From positions 1-40,673 of the forward strand of contig RXJW01000018.1 of assembly GCA_003963005.1 (NCBI GenBank): 40,673 bases of DNA, read 5' to 3'. The stretch's first letter is position 1. Each line of letters starts with the position of its first letter. Shown here in pieces: positions 17,286-23,718 of this stretch. The notes beneath the pieces are model-generated. The model made no database searches, was not told where the DNA came from, and was given only the letters and a program-made list of their open reading frames with translations. This DNA comes from Burkholderiales bacterium (GTDB lineage: Bacteria; Pseudomonadota; Gammaproteobacteria; Burkholderiales; Burkholderiaceae_C). The position numbers were made by a program, and so were the translations under genes.

Positions 17286-18497
17286 GTGCCTGCCTACAAG
17301 TACGAAGCGCTCACCGACAGCGGCCGCCAGACCAGCGGCCTGATCGAGGCCGACAACCCGCGGGCCGCGCGCGCCGCCGTGCGCGCGCTGGGGCTCACGC
17401 CGCTGGGCATCGAGCAGGTGCAGCAGCATGGGGCCCAGGAAGGCAGCCGCTTCACGCGCCGCGTGTTCAGCCCGACCGCACTGGCCGTCTGGACGCGCCA
17501 GCTCGCCGGCCTCGTCGGGTCGGGCCTGCCGATCGAACGTGCGTTGACGGCGCTTGCCGACGAGAGCGAAGACACCCGCCAGCGCGAGCTGATCAGCCAG
17601 CTCAAGGCCGAGGTGAACGCCGGCTCGGCCTTCGCCCGCGCACTGGCCTCGGCACCGCGCGAGTTCGACGACGTGTACCGCGGCGTGGTGGCCGCCGGCG
17701 AGCAGAGCGGCGCGCTCGGGCAGGTGCTGGAAAAGCTCGCCGACGATCTCGAAGAGCGCCAGGACCTCAAGGCCAAGGTCGTGGGCGCGATGGCCTACCC
17801 GGCGATCGTCTCGCTGATCTCGGTGTTCATCATCATCTTCCTGGTGACCTACGTCGTGCCGCAGATCGCGACCGTGTTCACGAGCTCCAAGCGCACGCTG
17901 CCGGCGCTCACCGTGGGCATGCTGGCCATCAGCGACTTCGTGCGCAACTGGGGCTGGGCCATGCTCGGCGCGCTGGTCGCGGGCGGTGTCGCCTTGCGCT
18001 ATGCGCTCAAGGCACCCGCATTCCGGCTGCGCTTCGATGCCGCCCTGCTCACGCTGCCGCTGCTCGGCCGGCTCACGCGCGGCTACAACGCGGCGCGCTT
18101 CGCCGGCACGCTGGCGATGCTGGCCGCTGCCGGCGTGCCGATCCTGAAGGCGCTGCAGGCGGCGGCCGAGACGCTGTCCAACCGCGCGATGCAGGCCGAC
18201 GCACTGGACGCGCTCGTCATGGTGCGCGAAGGCGCACCGCTGGGCTCGGCGCTGGCGGGCAAGAAGCGCTTTCCGGGCATCCTGGCCATGTTCGCGCGGC
18301 TGGGTGAGCAGACCGGCGAGCTGCCCGACATGCTCGGCCGCGCCGCGCGCCAGCTCGGCACCGAGGTGCAGCGCCGCTCGATGGCCGCGGCCACGCTGCT
18401 GGAGCCGCTGCTCATCGTCGCGATGGGCGCGGTGGTGCTGTTGATCGTGCTGGCGGTGTTGCTGCCGATCATTCAGCTCAACACCTGGGTGAAATAG
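17286..18497 (+). CDS. gspF: Type II secretion inner-membrane platform protein F
   Basis: A 403-residue polytopic platform protein, starting with GTG (MPAYKYEALTDSGRQTSG). It has two repeated cytoplasmic GspF domains (FTRQLAGLV-type and FAGTLAMLAAAGVP-type) and three membrane helices: near YPAIVSLISVFIIIFLVTYV, near WAMLGALVAGGVALRYAL, and at the end, LLIVAMGAVVLLIVLAVLLP. It is the last gene of the gsp operon, 11 bases after gspE. The hairpins from 18509 on may end the transcript. Confidence 0.95.
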   Translation: MPAYKYEALTDSGRQTSGLIEADNPRAARAAVRALGLTPLGIEQVQQHGAQEGSRFTRRVFSPTALAVWTRQLAGLVGSGLPIERALTALADESEDTRQRELISQLKAEVNAGSAFARALASAPREFDDVYRGVVAAGEQSGALGQVLEKLADDLEERQDLKAKVVGAMAYPAIVSLISVFIIIFLVTYVVPQIATVFTSSKRTLPALTVGMLAISDFVRNWGWAMLGALVAGGVALRYALKAPAFRLRFDAALLTLPLLGRLTRGYNAARFAGTLAMLAAAGVPILKALQAAAETLSNRAMQADALDALVMVREGAPLGSALAGKKRFPGILAMFARLGEQTGELPDMLGRAARQLGTEVQRRSMAAATLLEPLLIVAMGAVVLLIVLAVLLPIIQLNTWVK

Positions 18498-18498
18498 A

Positions 18499-18595
18499 CC
18501 ACCCCCTACCGCAGCGGAGCTGCGGCCCCCTCAAGGGGGCACTCACGGGCGACCGGCGGAGCCGGATCGCCGTGAGTTGCTGGGGGGGCGCGGCA
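18499..18595. repeat. Hairpin-rich intergenic repeat element (REP/BIME-like)
   Basis: Directly after gspF lie three consecutive inverted repeats. CCGCAG/CTGCGG spans 18509-18525. GCCCCC-TCAA-GGGGGC spans 18525-18540. A longer one spans 18541-18577, with ACTCACG pairing CGTGAGT and inner GCGA/TCGC and CCGG/CCGG. A run of seven G follows. Elements of this layout are familiar between genes in Comamonadaceae-like genomes (knowledge, not shown here); this window has one copy. It may also act as a terminator for the gsp operon, although there is no T run. The rest of the gene-free stretch (18596-18790) shows nothing I can support. Confidence 0.55.
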
Positions 18596-18792
18596 CTGCG
18601 TGCGCGCCGGTGCGTGCGGGGGGCGTGGCGGAACCCGGGCCGGCCGCCAGCCGTGGCGCTGGGGCCCCAGGACATGAGCTTCATTGGCCTTCCTGGTCAT
18701 CGGAGCGCATGGTGACGGGGTGCCGCTCGCCGGCCGACCCGTGAACCTGTGACGAATGGCGGGCGTTTCCGTGATTCCTCTAGGTCCACGCA

Positions 18793-18808
18793 GGGCCCGG
18801 TTTTTGCT
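18793..18808 (+). promoter_or_regulatory. Sigma-54-type promoter candidate
   Basis: GGGCCCGGTTTTTGCT matches the -24/-12 consensus TGGCACG-N4-TTGCW with the invariant GG (18794-18795) and GC (18806-18807) exactly 10 bases apart, and mismatches at the first T and the A. Initiation would fall near 18819, just before GGAAGGAG and the ATG of the AAA+ gene at 18837. No enhancer-binding protein is in the window. Confidence 0.5.
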
Positions 18809-18836
18809 TGAATAGGCTCACGGAAGGAGCCTCGGC

Positions 18837-19829
18837 ATGAGCAGTAACGCCCTCACCTGTGTCCCCACCCCACGCATCCCGGTGGCGCGCATGCGCAGCA
18901 TCTACCGGCTGGAAGACGTCTCCCGGCGGCTGGACAAGCTGCCGCCCAAGGAGCACGAGTCGCTGCGCGCCACCTACGAGCGCATGCTCGAAAAGGGGGA
19001 GCAGCGCTTCCAGGTGAAGCCCTCCGGCCTGCCGATCATGGATGCGCTCTACGACGAGCTCCCCAACTTCCACGAGGTGCTCGACGACGTGCGCCGCCAG
19101 ATCGCGCTGTGCAACGACAGCAGCGACGCGCTCGAGATCACGCCGCTGCTGCTGCTCGGCCCGCCGGGCGTGGGCAAGACGCACTTTGCCCGGCAGCTGG
19201 CCGAGTTGCTGGGCACCGGCATGGGCTTCGTGTCGATGAGTTCGCTGACCGCCGGCTGGGTGCTCTCCGGCGCCTCCAGCCAGTGGAAAGGCGCCCGGGC
19301 AGGCAAGGTGTTCGAGGCGCTCGTGGAGGGCGAGTACGCCAACCCGGTGATGGTCGTCGACGAGATCGACAAGGCCGGCGGCGAGGCGGCCTACGACCCG
19401 CTCGGCTCGCTGTACAGCCTGCTGGAGCACGACACGGCGAGCGCCTTCATCGACGAATTCGCCGAAGTGGCGGTGGACGCCAGCCAGGTGATCTGGGTCG
19501 CCACCGCCAACGATGCCCGCGCGATCCCCGACCCCATCCTCAACCGGGTGAACGTGTTCGAAGTGCAGGCACCCGACTTCGCTGCCGCCCGCGCGATTGC
19601 GCAGCGCCTCTACCAGAAGCTGCGCAGCAGCCACGACTGGGGCCGCCGCTTTGACGACCACCCGAGCGACGCCGTGCTCGACCGCATGGCCGAGCTCGCC
19701 CCGCGCGAGATGCGCCGCGCCTGGATGACGGCCTTCGGCAACGCGCGACTCGCGCAGCGCGCCACCGTGCTGTGCGAGGACCTGCCGGCCAGCAGCTCGA
19801 AGAAGGGTCGCATGGGCTTCATGCAGTAG
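18837..19829 (+). CDS. AAA+ family ATPase (Lon-like ATPase domain, no protease)
   Basis: A 330-residue AAA+ protein. Walker A is GPPGVGKT (108-115), Walker B is VMVVDEIDK (171-179), sensor 1 is WVATAN, and an arginine-finger-like LNRVNVFEV follows, with a helical lid to the end. The ATPase core resembles the Lon/HslU side of the superfamily, but no peptidase domain follows. It has a strong ribosome site (GGAAGGAG) and a sigma-54-like promoter directly upstream. It converges with the retron reverse transcriptase gene, 12 bases apart, so it is not in that operon. Substrate unknown; a chaperone or remodelling function is inference. Confidence 0.85.
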   Translation: MSSNALTCVPTPRIPVARMRSIYRLEDVSRRLDKLPPKEHESLRATYERMLEKGEQRFQVKPSGLPIMDALYDELPNFHEVLDDVRRQIALCNDSSDALEITPLLLLGPPGVGKTHFARQLAELLGTGMGFVSMSSLTAGWVLSGASSQWKGARAGKVFEALVEGEYANPVMVVDEIDKAGGEAAYDPLGSLYSLLEHDTASAFIDEFAEVAVDASQVIWVATANDARAIPDPILNRVNVFEVQAPDFAAARAIAQRLYQKLRSSHDWGRRFDDHPSDAVLDRMAELAPREMRRAWMTAFGNARLAQRATVLCEDLPASSSKKGRMGFMQ

Positions 19830-19841
19830 CCGCCCGCCGGG

Positions 19842-21728
19842 TCAGCGGGCCAGCAGCCCCTTCAGCATCACCGCCACGATCGACAGCACGAACACGCCCA
19901 GGCCGAAGCGCCCCCAACCCAGGTCGCGCTTCTTCAAGGACTGGCTGTGCCAGATCAGCGCCAGGAAGAGGAAGGCGGCGCTGTGCAGCACGAGCGCCAT
20001 GAACGCATAGCCGAACACCTGCAGGCCATAACGCTTCCACGGCACGGGCTGCTCGGCGACGGGTGCCGGTCGCGCCACCGGCCTCGCCCCCGGCGTTGCC
20101 GTCGCCGGCTGGGCTGATGGCGCCACCGCGGGCTTGCCGGAGCGCTGGGCGCGTTCCGCATTGAGGCGCGCCTGCCGCGCCGCCTGCATCTGGCCCGCCG
20201 TCAGCGCCAGTTGCGGCTCGGGTGCGGGTACCACCTCCCACCACGGCCCACTGCGGCGCGCGGGCGCCACGCCCTTCACGGCCTGGGCGCGGAAGGCGTC
20301 CGGCCGCGGCGCGTGGCTCGACGCCCCGGGCAGCGCGAGGGCCTGCTTCAGCAGGGGCTGCCCCTGCGCCGCATTGACCATGTGCACGAAGCGCGCGTAG
20401 CCGACCAGCACGTCGCGCGTGGCCGCCTCGCCCTGCCAGGTGGCGGCCTGAACGCCCTGCCGACCCGCGCGGTGCAGGGCTGCGCGGAGCTGGCGCCGCG
20501 CCGCGCGCGACACCGAGGGCTTGTCGTTGACCACCACGCCCGTCACCTCCTGGCGGGCGCCGCGGCGCATGACGCGCTGCTTGTCGGGGTGGGGCGTGAA
20601 GCCCTCGTCGCGCAGCACGTGATGCACCTGGCGCAGCAGGCGGCCCACGCGCTGGGCCGCGTCGCCCGCGGCCGAGAAGCTCAGGTCGTCGGCATAGCGG
20701 GTGTAGGAGAAGCCAAGCTTCAAGGCCAGGCCCTGCAGGCGACGGTCCAGCTTGCGGCACAGAAGGTTGGTCAGCATCGGGCTGGTCGGCGCCCCCTGGG
20801 GCAGCACCCGCTCGCGGCCCTTGCCGCCGACGAAGAAGCGCTCGCCGTCCACGCTGAGCTCGTCGCACACGTTCTCGCTGCACAGCAGGGCCAGCAGGCT
20901 GGCCACCGCATCGCCATAGCCCAGCCCGCGGAACACACCCTTGATGCGCGGGAAATGGATGCTCGGGAAGAAGTCCTTCAGGTCGAGGTTGATGACCACG
21001 TCCTGCCCGCAATGCGGGGCGGCGTTGCTGACGATGCTGCGCCCCGGCAGGAAGCCGTGGGCTGCCGCATGGCTGGGCACCTTGGCCAGCAGGTTGTCGA
21101 GCACCCAATACTGCGCCCGCTTCAGGCGCGGCATCGGCGACGAGATGGTGCGCACACCGCCTGTCTTCTTGGGCAGTTGGAAGCGCCGGTAGTGGGTGGT
21201 GCGCGCCACTTCGCGGTGGAAGCACAGGAAGCGCAGTTCCGGCAGGCTCAGGCCCATGGCCTGCGCCAGCTCCGACGGCGTGGTCAGGGCCGGCAGGCCC
21301 GCAGCCGCCAGGCGCGCCTTGACGGCCTCGGGGTCGACCTCGGCCCCCAGGCCGCCGGACACACCGGGGCCGAGGTAGCCGGCCTCCATCTTGCGGCGCT
21401 CATGCCAGCGCAGCGCGCGCTCGTAGCGCTCGCGCTCGCGGGCCTGGGCGCGGGCCTCGCGCTGCTCGCGGGCCTGGGCCATGCGCTCGCGGCGCATCGC
21501 CTGCAGCGCGGCCTGCGGGTCGCCCTTGACACGCAACTCCTCCTGCAGGGCCGACAGCGCCTGTTGAAGCTCGGCCTCGCGTTCCAGCAGGGCGGCTTGG
21601 ATGACCGGCTGGCCAGCCTCGCCGGGCCAGTAGCCCAGGCGGCGCATCTCGGCCAGCACGACATCTTCCTTGCTGCTGGCCGCAATGCGGGCGAGCAGTT
21701 CGGCGCGGGTGGGCATGCGCTCGCTCAT
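19842..21728 (-). CDS. Retron reverse transcriptase with N-terminal coiled coil and C-terminal membrane tail
   Basis: A 628-residue protein. Residues about 45-110 are highly charged and likely coiled coil. The RT core covers about 170-460. NAAPH (235-239) is the retron region-X NAxxH motif. Motif A is NLDLKDFFPSI, with catalytic Asp249. Motif B is LPQGAPTSPML (309-319). YADD is at 345-348, with Asp347 and Asp348 catalytic. VTG (395-397) is the retron region-Y motif. After a Pro/Ala-rich linker (about 500-560), two hydrophobic helices follow at about 569-592 and 608-626, which is not part of the minimal retron RT. The msr-msd RNA lies just upstream on the same strand, then the SWIM and HEAT genes. 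RT primes from a guanosine 2'-OH in the msr and copies the msd into branched msDNA. Start ATG at 21728 follows GCGGAGG. It is not a group II intron or diversity-generating RT, as no maturase, HNH domain or template repeat is seen. Confidence 0.93.
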   Translation of the reverse strand: MSERMPTRAELLARIAASSKEDVVLAEMRRLGYWPGEAGQPVIQAALLEREAELQQALSALQEELRVKGDPQAALQAMRRERMAQAREQREARAQARERERYERALRWHERRKMEAGYLGPGVSGGLGAEVDPEAVKARLAAAGLPALTTPSELAQAMGLSLPELRFLCFHREVARTTHYRRFQLPKKTGGVRTISSPMPRLKRAQYWVLDNLLAKVPSHAAAHGFLPGRSIVSNAAPHCGQDVVINLDLKDFFPSIHFPRIKGVFRGLGYGDAVASLLALLCSENVCDELSVDGERFFVGGKGRERVLPQGAPTSPMLTNLLCRKLDRRLQGLALKLGFSYTRYADDLSFSAAGDAAQRVGRLLRQVHHVLRDEGFTPHPDKQRVMRRGARQEVTGVVVNDKPSVSRAARRQLRAALHRAGRQGVQAATWQGEAATRDVLVGYARFVHMVNAAQGQPLLKQALALPGASSHAPRPDAFRAQAVKGVAPARRSGPWWEVVPAPEPQLALTAGQMQAARQARLNAERAQRSGKPAVAPSAQPATATPGARPVARPAPVAEQPVPWKRYGLQVFGYAFMALVLHSAAFLFLALIWHSQSLKKRDLGWGRFGLGVFVLSIVAVMLKGLLAR

Positions 21729-21775
21729 GCGCGACCTCCGCGCAGGACGGCCCGCTCAGGCCGGGGAGTCAAGGT

Positions 21776-21787
21776 GGGTGCAGTGCG
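21776..21787. repeat. Retron a2 inverted repeat
   Basis: GGGTGCAGTGCG on the plus strand, the exact reverse complement of the a1 copy at 21993-22004. On the RNA this is the 3' end of the msr-msd and pairs with the 5' end. Confidence 0.88.
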
Positions 21788-21819
21788 CTCCTCATCGAAG
21801 AGCCTGCAAGGCTTGAAGG

Positions 21820-21933
21820 ACGGGAGCTGTCCACTCGACGCCGGGCGCCACCCGTCGCGCTCATGCGTTCGGAGCGAACCCCATCGGCATGGCGCGACGG
21901 GTGGCAGCCCGGCACAGTGAAGACAGCTCCCGT
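21820..21933 (-). ncRNA. msd hairpin (template of the msDNA)
   Basis: Nested stems are seen. The outer 12 bp pair 21820-21831 with 21922-21933 (ACGGGAGCTGTC and its complement). An inner 7 bp pair 21840-21846 with 21907-21913. A central 13 bp pair 21848-21860 with 21892-21904. Then CATGC/GCATG (21862-21866, 21887-21891) and GTTCG/CGAAC (21867-21871, 21875-21879) close a 3-base loop. Bulges lie at 21832-21839/21914-21921 and 21880-21886. A long msd stem of this kind is what retron RTs copy. Confidence 0.87.
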
Positions 21934-21992
21934 GGTGCGTAGAACGGCAGTTCACAAGGGCGGCGAAACACCGCCCGGATTGCAAGAGCCCA

Positions 21993-22004
21993 CGCACTGC
22001 ACCC
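21993..22004. repeat. Retron a1 inverted repeat
   Basis: CGCACTGCACCC on the plus strand; as RNA (minus strand) it is the 5' end of the msr and pairs perfectly over 12 nt with a2 at 21776-21787. Confidence 0.88.
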
Positions 22005-22010
22005 GGCAGC

Positions 22011-22016
22011 AGTGTA
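22011..22016 (-). promoter_or_regulatory. Candidate -10 of the retron RNA
   Basis: TACACT on the minus strand, in GGCTACACT, ends six bases before a1, so transcription would start exactly on the first G of a1 at 22004. The -35 region would overlap the end of the SWIM gene and is poor. The RNA may also come from read-through of the upstream operon. Confidence 0.45.
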
Positions 22017-22032
22017 GCCACAGTTCTCGTCA

Positions 22033-23715
22033 TCACGCCCCCCTGTCGGCGTTGTCGTCCAGCCGCGGCTGGGCCAGCTGGCGCAGGGCCAGCATGTGCG
22101 CGCAGGGGCCGCGTCGGAGCTTGTTCTGGCTGTAGAAATTGCAGCTGCACTGGGCGTCCTGCAATTGCTGGTCGGCATTCAGCGTCAGGCGGGGCGTGAA
22201 CGCGCGGTCGCGCTCCTTGACCGTGCCCTCGATGAGCGTGCGAGCCCCCTCCCGGCGCAGCCCACCCAGGCGCACACCGCGGGCATGCACCAGCGCGAGC
22301 GCTGCGGCCTCCTCGGGGCTGGCAAACCGCAAGGTCTCCAGCGGCAGCGGCTCGCGCGCTAGTTCACGCCAGGCGTAGCGCCCGGTAGGCAGGTCGAAGA
22401 TCGCGCGGCCGGCCTGCACCCACAGCGTCATCGCGGCGTCGACATCCGCCTGCGCCAGCCCGGTGCGCTGGGCCAGTTCAGCGGGCGTCGCGAGCCAGCA
22501 CGACTGCAGGGCCTGGGCCACGGCCAGCTTCGCGGGCTCACTGACCTCGTGCCGCGCCTGCAGCAGGTCGAAGCGGCCAGCGGCCGACCAGTCGTTGGCC
22601 GTCCAGCCCGACAGGCCGAGCGTGACCGTCACGTCGCCCATCTCCACCACCCAGAAGCTCGGCATGCCCGAGCCCAGCAGGTGCACGCGCACGCGGGTGG
22701 CCAGCGCGATCAGCCGCTCCAGCGTCAGCAGGCGCCGCCGCCCCCACAGCCGCACGCTGCGCGGCTCGGACAGCGGCGCGCCGACGATTGCACTGCGCCG
22801 TGCCGTCAGCTCGATGTTCCAGGGCTCCAGCACCATGCGCGCGGGCTGCCCCGGCGCCAGTTCGAACCGCAGCGAGCGGGGCCCGGCGCGCTCCTTGCGC
22901 TGCCGCAGCAGGCTGCACAGGTTGTGCAGGTCCATCGGATGCAGCTCCAGCACGGTAGCCGGCAGCGTCATCGCGCTGGACACCTGCAGGAAGCCCCGCA
23001 CCCAGCTGTCGGGCAGGTCGATCTTCTCCTCGCGGAAGGCCGGGTCGTCGGCGGTGCGGACCGTGAAGCCGGACGGGTCCACCGCGAAGCGCGTCGCCTT
23101 GTAGTCGCGGATCTTCTGGAACTGCTCGAACAGGCTGGCGGAGTAGTCGATGTTGGTCGTGCCGCAGGCCATCTCGCCGACCCGGTCGAACACATCGTGC
23201 CGGATGCTGACGGCGCAGTAGCTGGACTCGTCCTGGCTGAAGGCCTCGAACAGCAGGCGCTCCGGGTGCACGGTGATGACCGGGTCGAGCACGAACCAGG
23301 CGTCGCGGTTGGCCTGGTAGAGCCAATCGAAGTACCGCTTGCGGGCCTTGAAGAAGGGGGCGAGCAGCGCCGCCTTGCGGTCGCGCAGCTGGCTGAGTTC
23401 GGCGCGGATGTCGGCCGCCTGCGCCTTCAGCGACTGGGCGCGGGCCATGAAGCTGGCCAGAAGCTGTGCCTCGTTGGCCTGCAGCCAGGCCTGGTAGGCC
23501 GCGGGGTCGCGGCCGCGCACGCGCAGGTCGCTGACCACCACGGAATGCAGGGCCGACAAGGCCTCGCGGAACACCAGATGCGCATGCGAGTCGCGCCGCA
23601 GCACGCCCTCGAAATGCGTGGGCGGGCGCAGCGTGTCCGGCGCCAGGCTGAACGCCTGCTCGGTGGCACGGTCATCCACCGTGCTCTCGCCGTAGTACTT
23701 GTAGCGGAATTGCAT
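22033..23715 (-). CDS. Winged-helix/SWIM zinc-finger protein, retron-associated
   Basis: A 560-residue protein. Residues 85-125 look like coiled coil. A winged-helix-like segment lies at about 395-450 (AQRTGLAQADVDAAMTLWV and GRYAWREL). The C-terminus holds a SWIM zinc finger, C523-x-C525-x12-C538-x-H540, in CSCNFYSQNKLRRGPCAH. SWIM fingers bind nucleic acid or protein. It begins three bases after the stop of the HEAT protein gene with almost no ribosome site, suggesting coupled translation, and ends 28 bases before the retron RNA. This matches the WHSWIM component described for type XIII retrons, as I recall the classification. Its action on the target cell or phage is unknown. Confidence 0.85.
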   Translation of the reverse strand: MQFRYKYYGESTVDDRATEQAFSLAPDTLRPPTHFEGVLRRDSHAHLVFREALSALHSVVVSDLRVRGRDPAAYQAWLQANEAQLLASFMARAQSLKAQAADIRAELSQLRDRKAALLAPFFKARKRYFDWLYQANRDAWFVLDPVITVHPERLLFEAFSQDESSYCAVSIRHDVFDRVGEMACGTTNIDYSASLFEQFQKIRDYKATRFAVDPSGFTVRTADDPAFREEKIDLPDSWVRGFLQVSSAMTLPATVLELHPMDLHNLCSLLRQRKERAGPRSLRFELAPGQPARMVLEPWNIELTARRSAIVGAPLSEPRSVRLWGRRRLLTLERLIALATRVRVHLLGSGMPSFWVVEMGDVTVTLGLSGWTANDWSAAGRFDLLQARHEVSEPAKLAVAQALQSCWLATPAELAQRTGLAQADVDAAMTLWVQAGRAIFDLPTGRYAWRELAREPLPLETLRFASPEEAAALALVHARGVRLGGLRREGARTLIEGTVKERDRAFTPRLTLNADQQLQDAQCSCNFYSQNKLRRGPCAHMLALRQLAQPRLDDNADRGA

Positions 23716-23718
23716 GGT

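Larger units (their letters stand above)
21776..22004 (-). ncRNA. Retron msr-msd RNA
   Basis: On the minus strand the unit runs from a1 (GGGTGCAGTGCG, 22004-21993) to a2 (CGCACTGCACCC, 21787-21776), perfect complements that close the RNA. After a1 comes TGGGC, where the branching guanosine should lie; the usual AGC is not exact. Then the msr hairpin GGGCGG-TGTTTCG-CCGCCC (21976-21958) appears, whose loop resembles the TTGTTTCGG loop of the E. coli Ec86 msr as I recall it. A small GAAC/GTTC hairpin (21953-21942) follows. The msd is a nested hairpin of 114 bases (21933-21820). RNA length is about 229 nt. It fills the gap between the SWIM gene (ending 22033) and the RT start at 21728. Confidence 0.9.

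Noticed and set aside
18837..19829. AAA+ ATPase as a component of the retron
   Set aside because: It is on the opposite strand, convergent, and has its own sigma-54-like promoter. ATPases occur in other retron types but not in the set fitting this locus.
19842..21728. Group II intron or diversity-generating retroelement as source of the RT
   Set aside because: No maturase or HNH domain, no intron ribozyme-like ends, no template/variable repeat pair; NAAPH and VTG are retron hallmarks.
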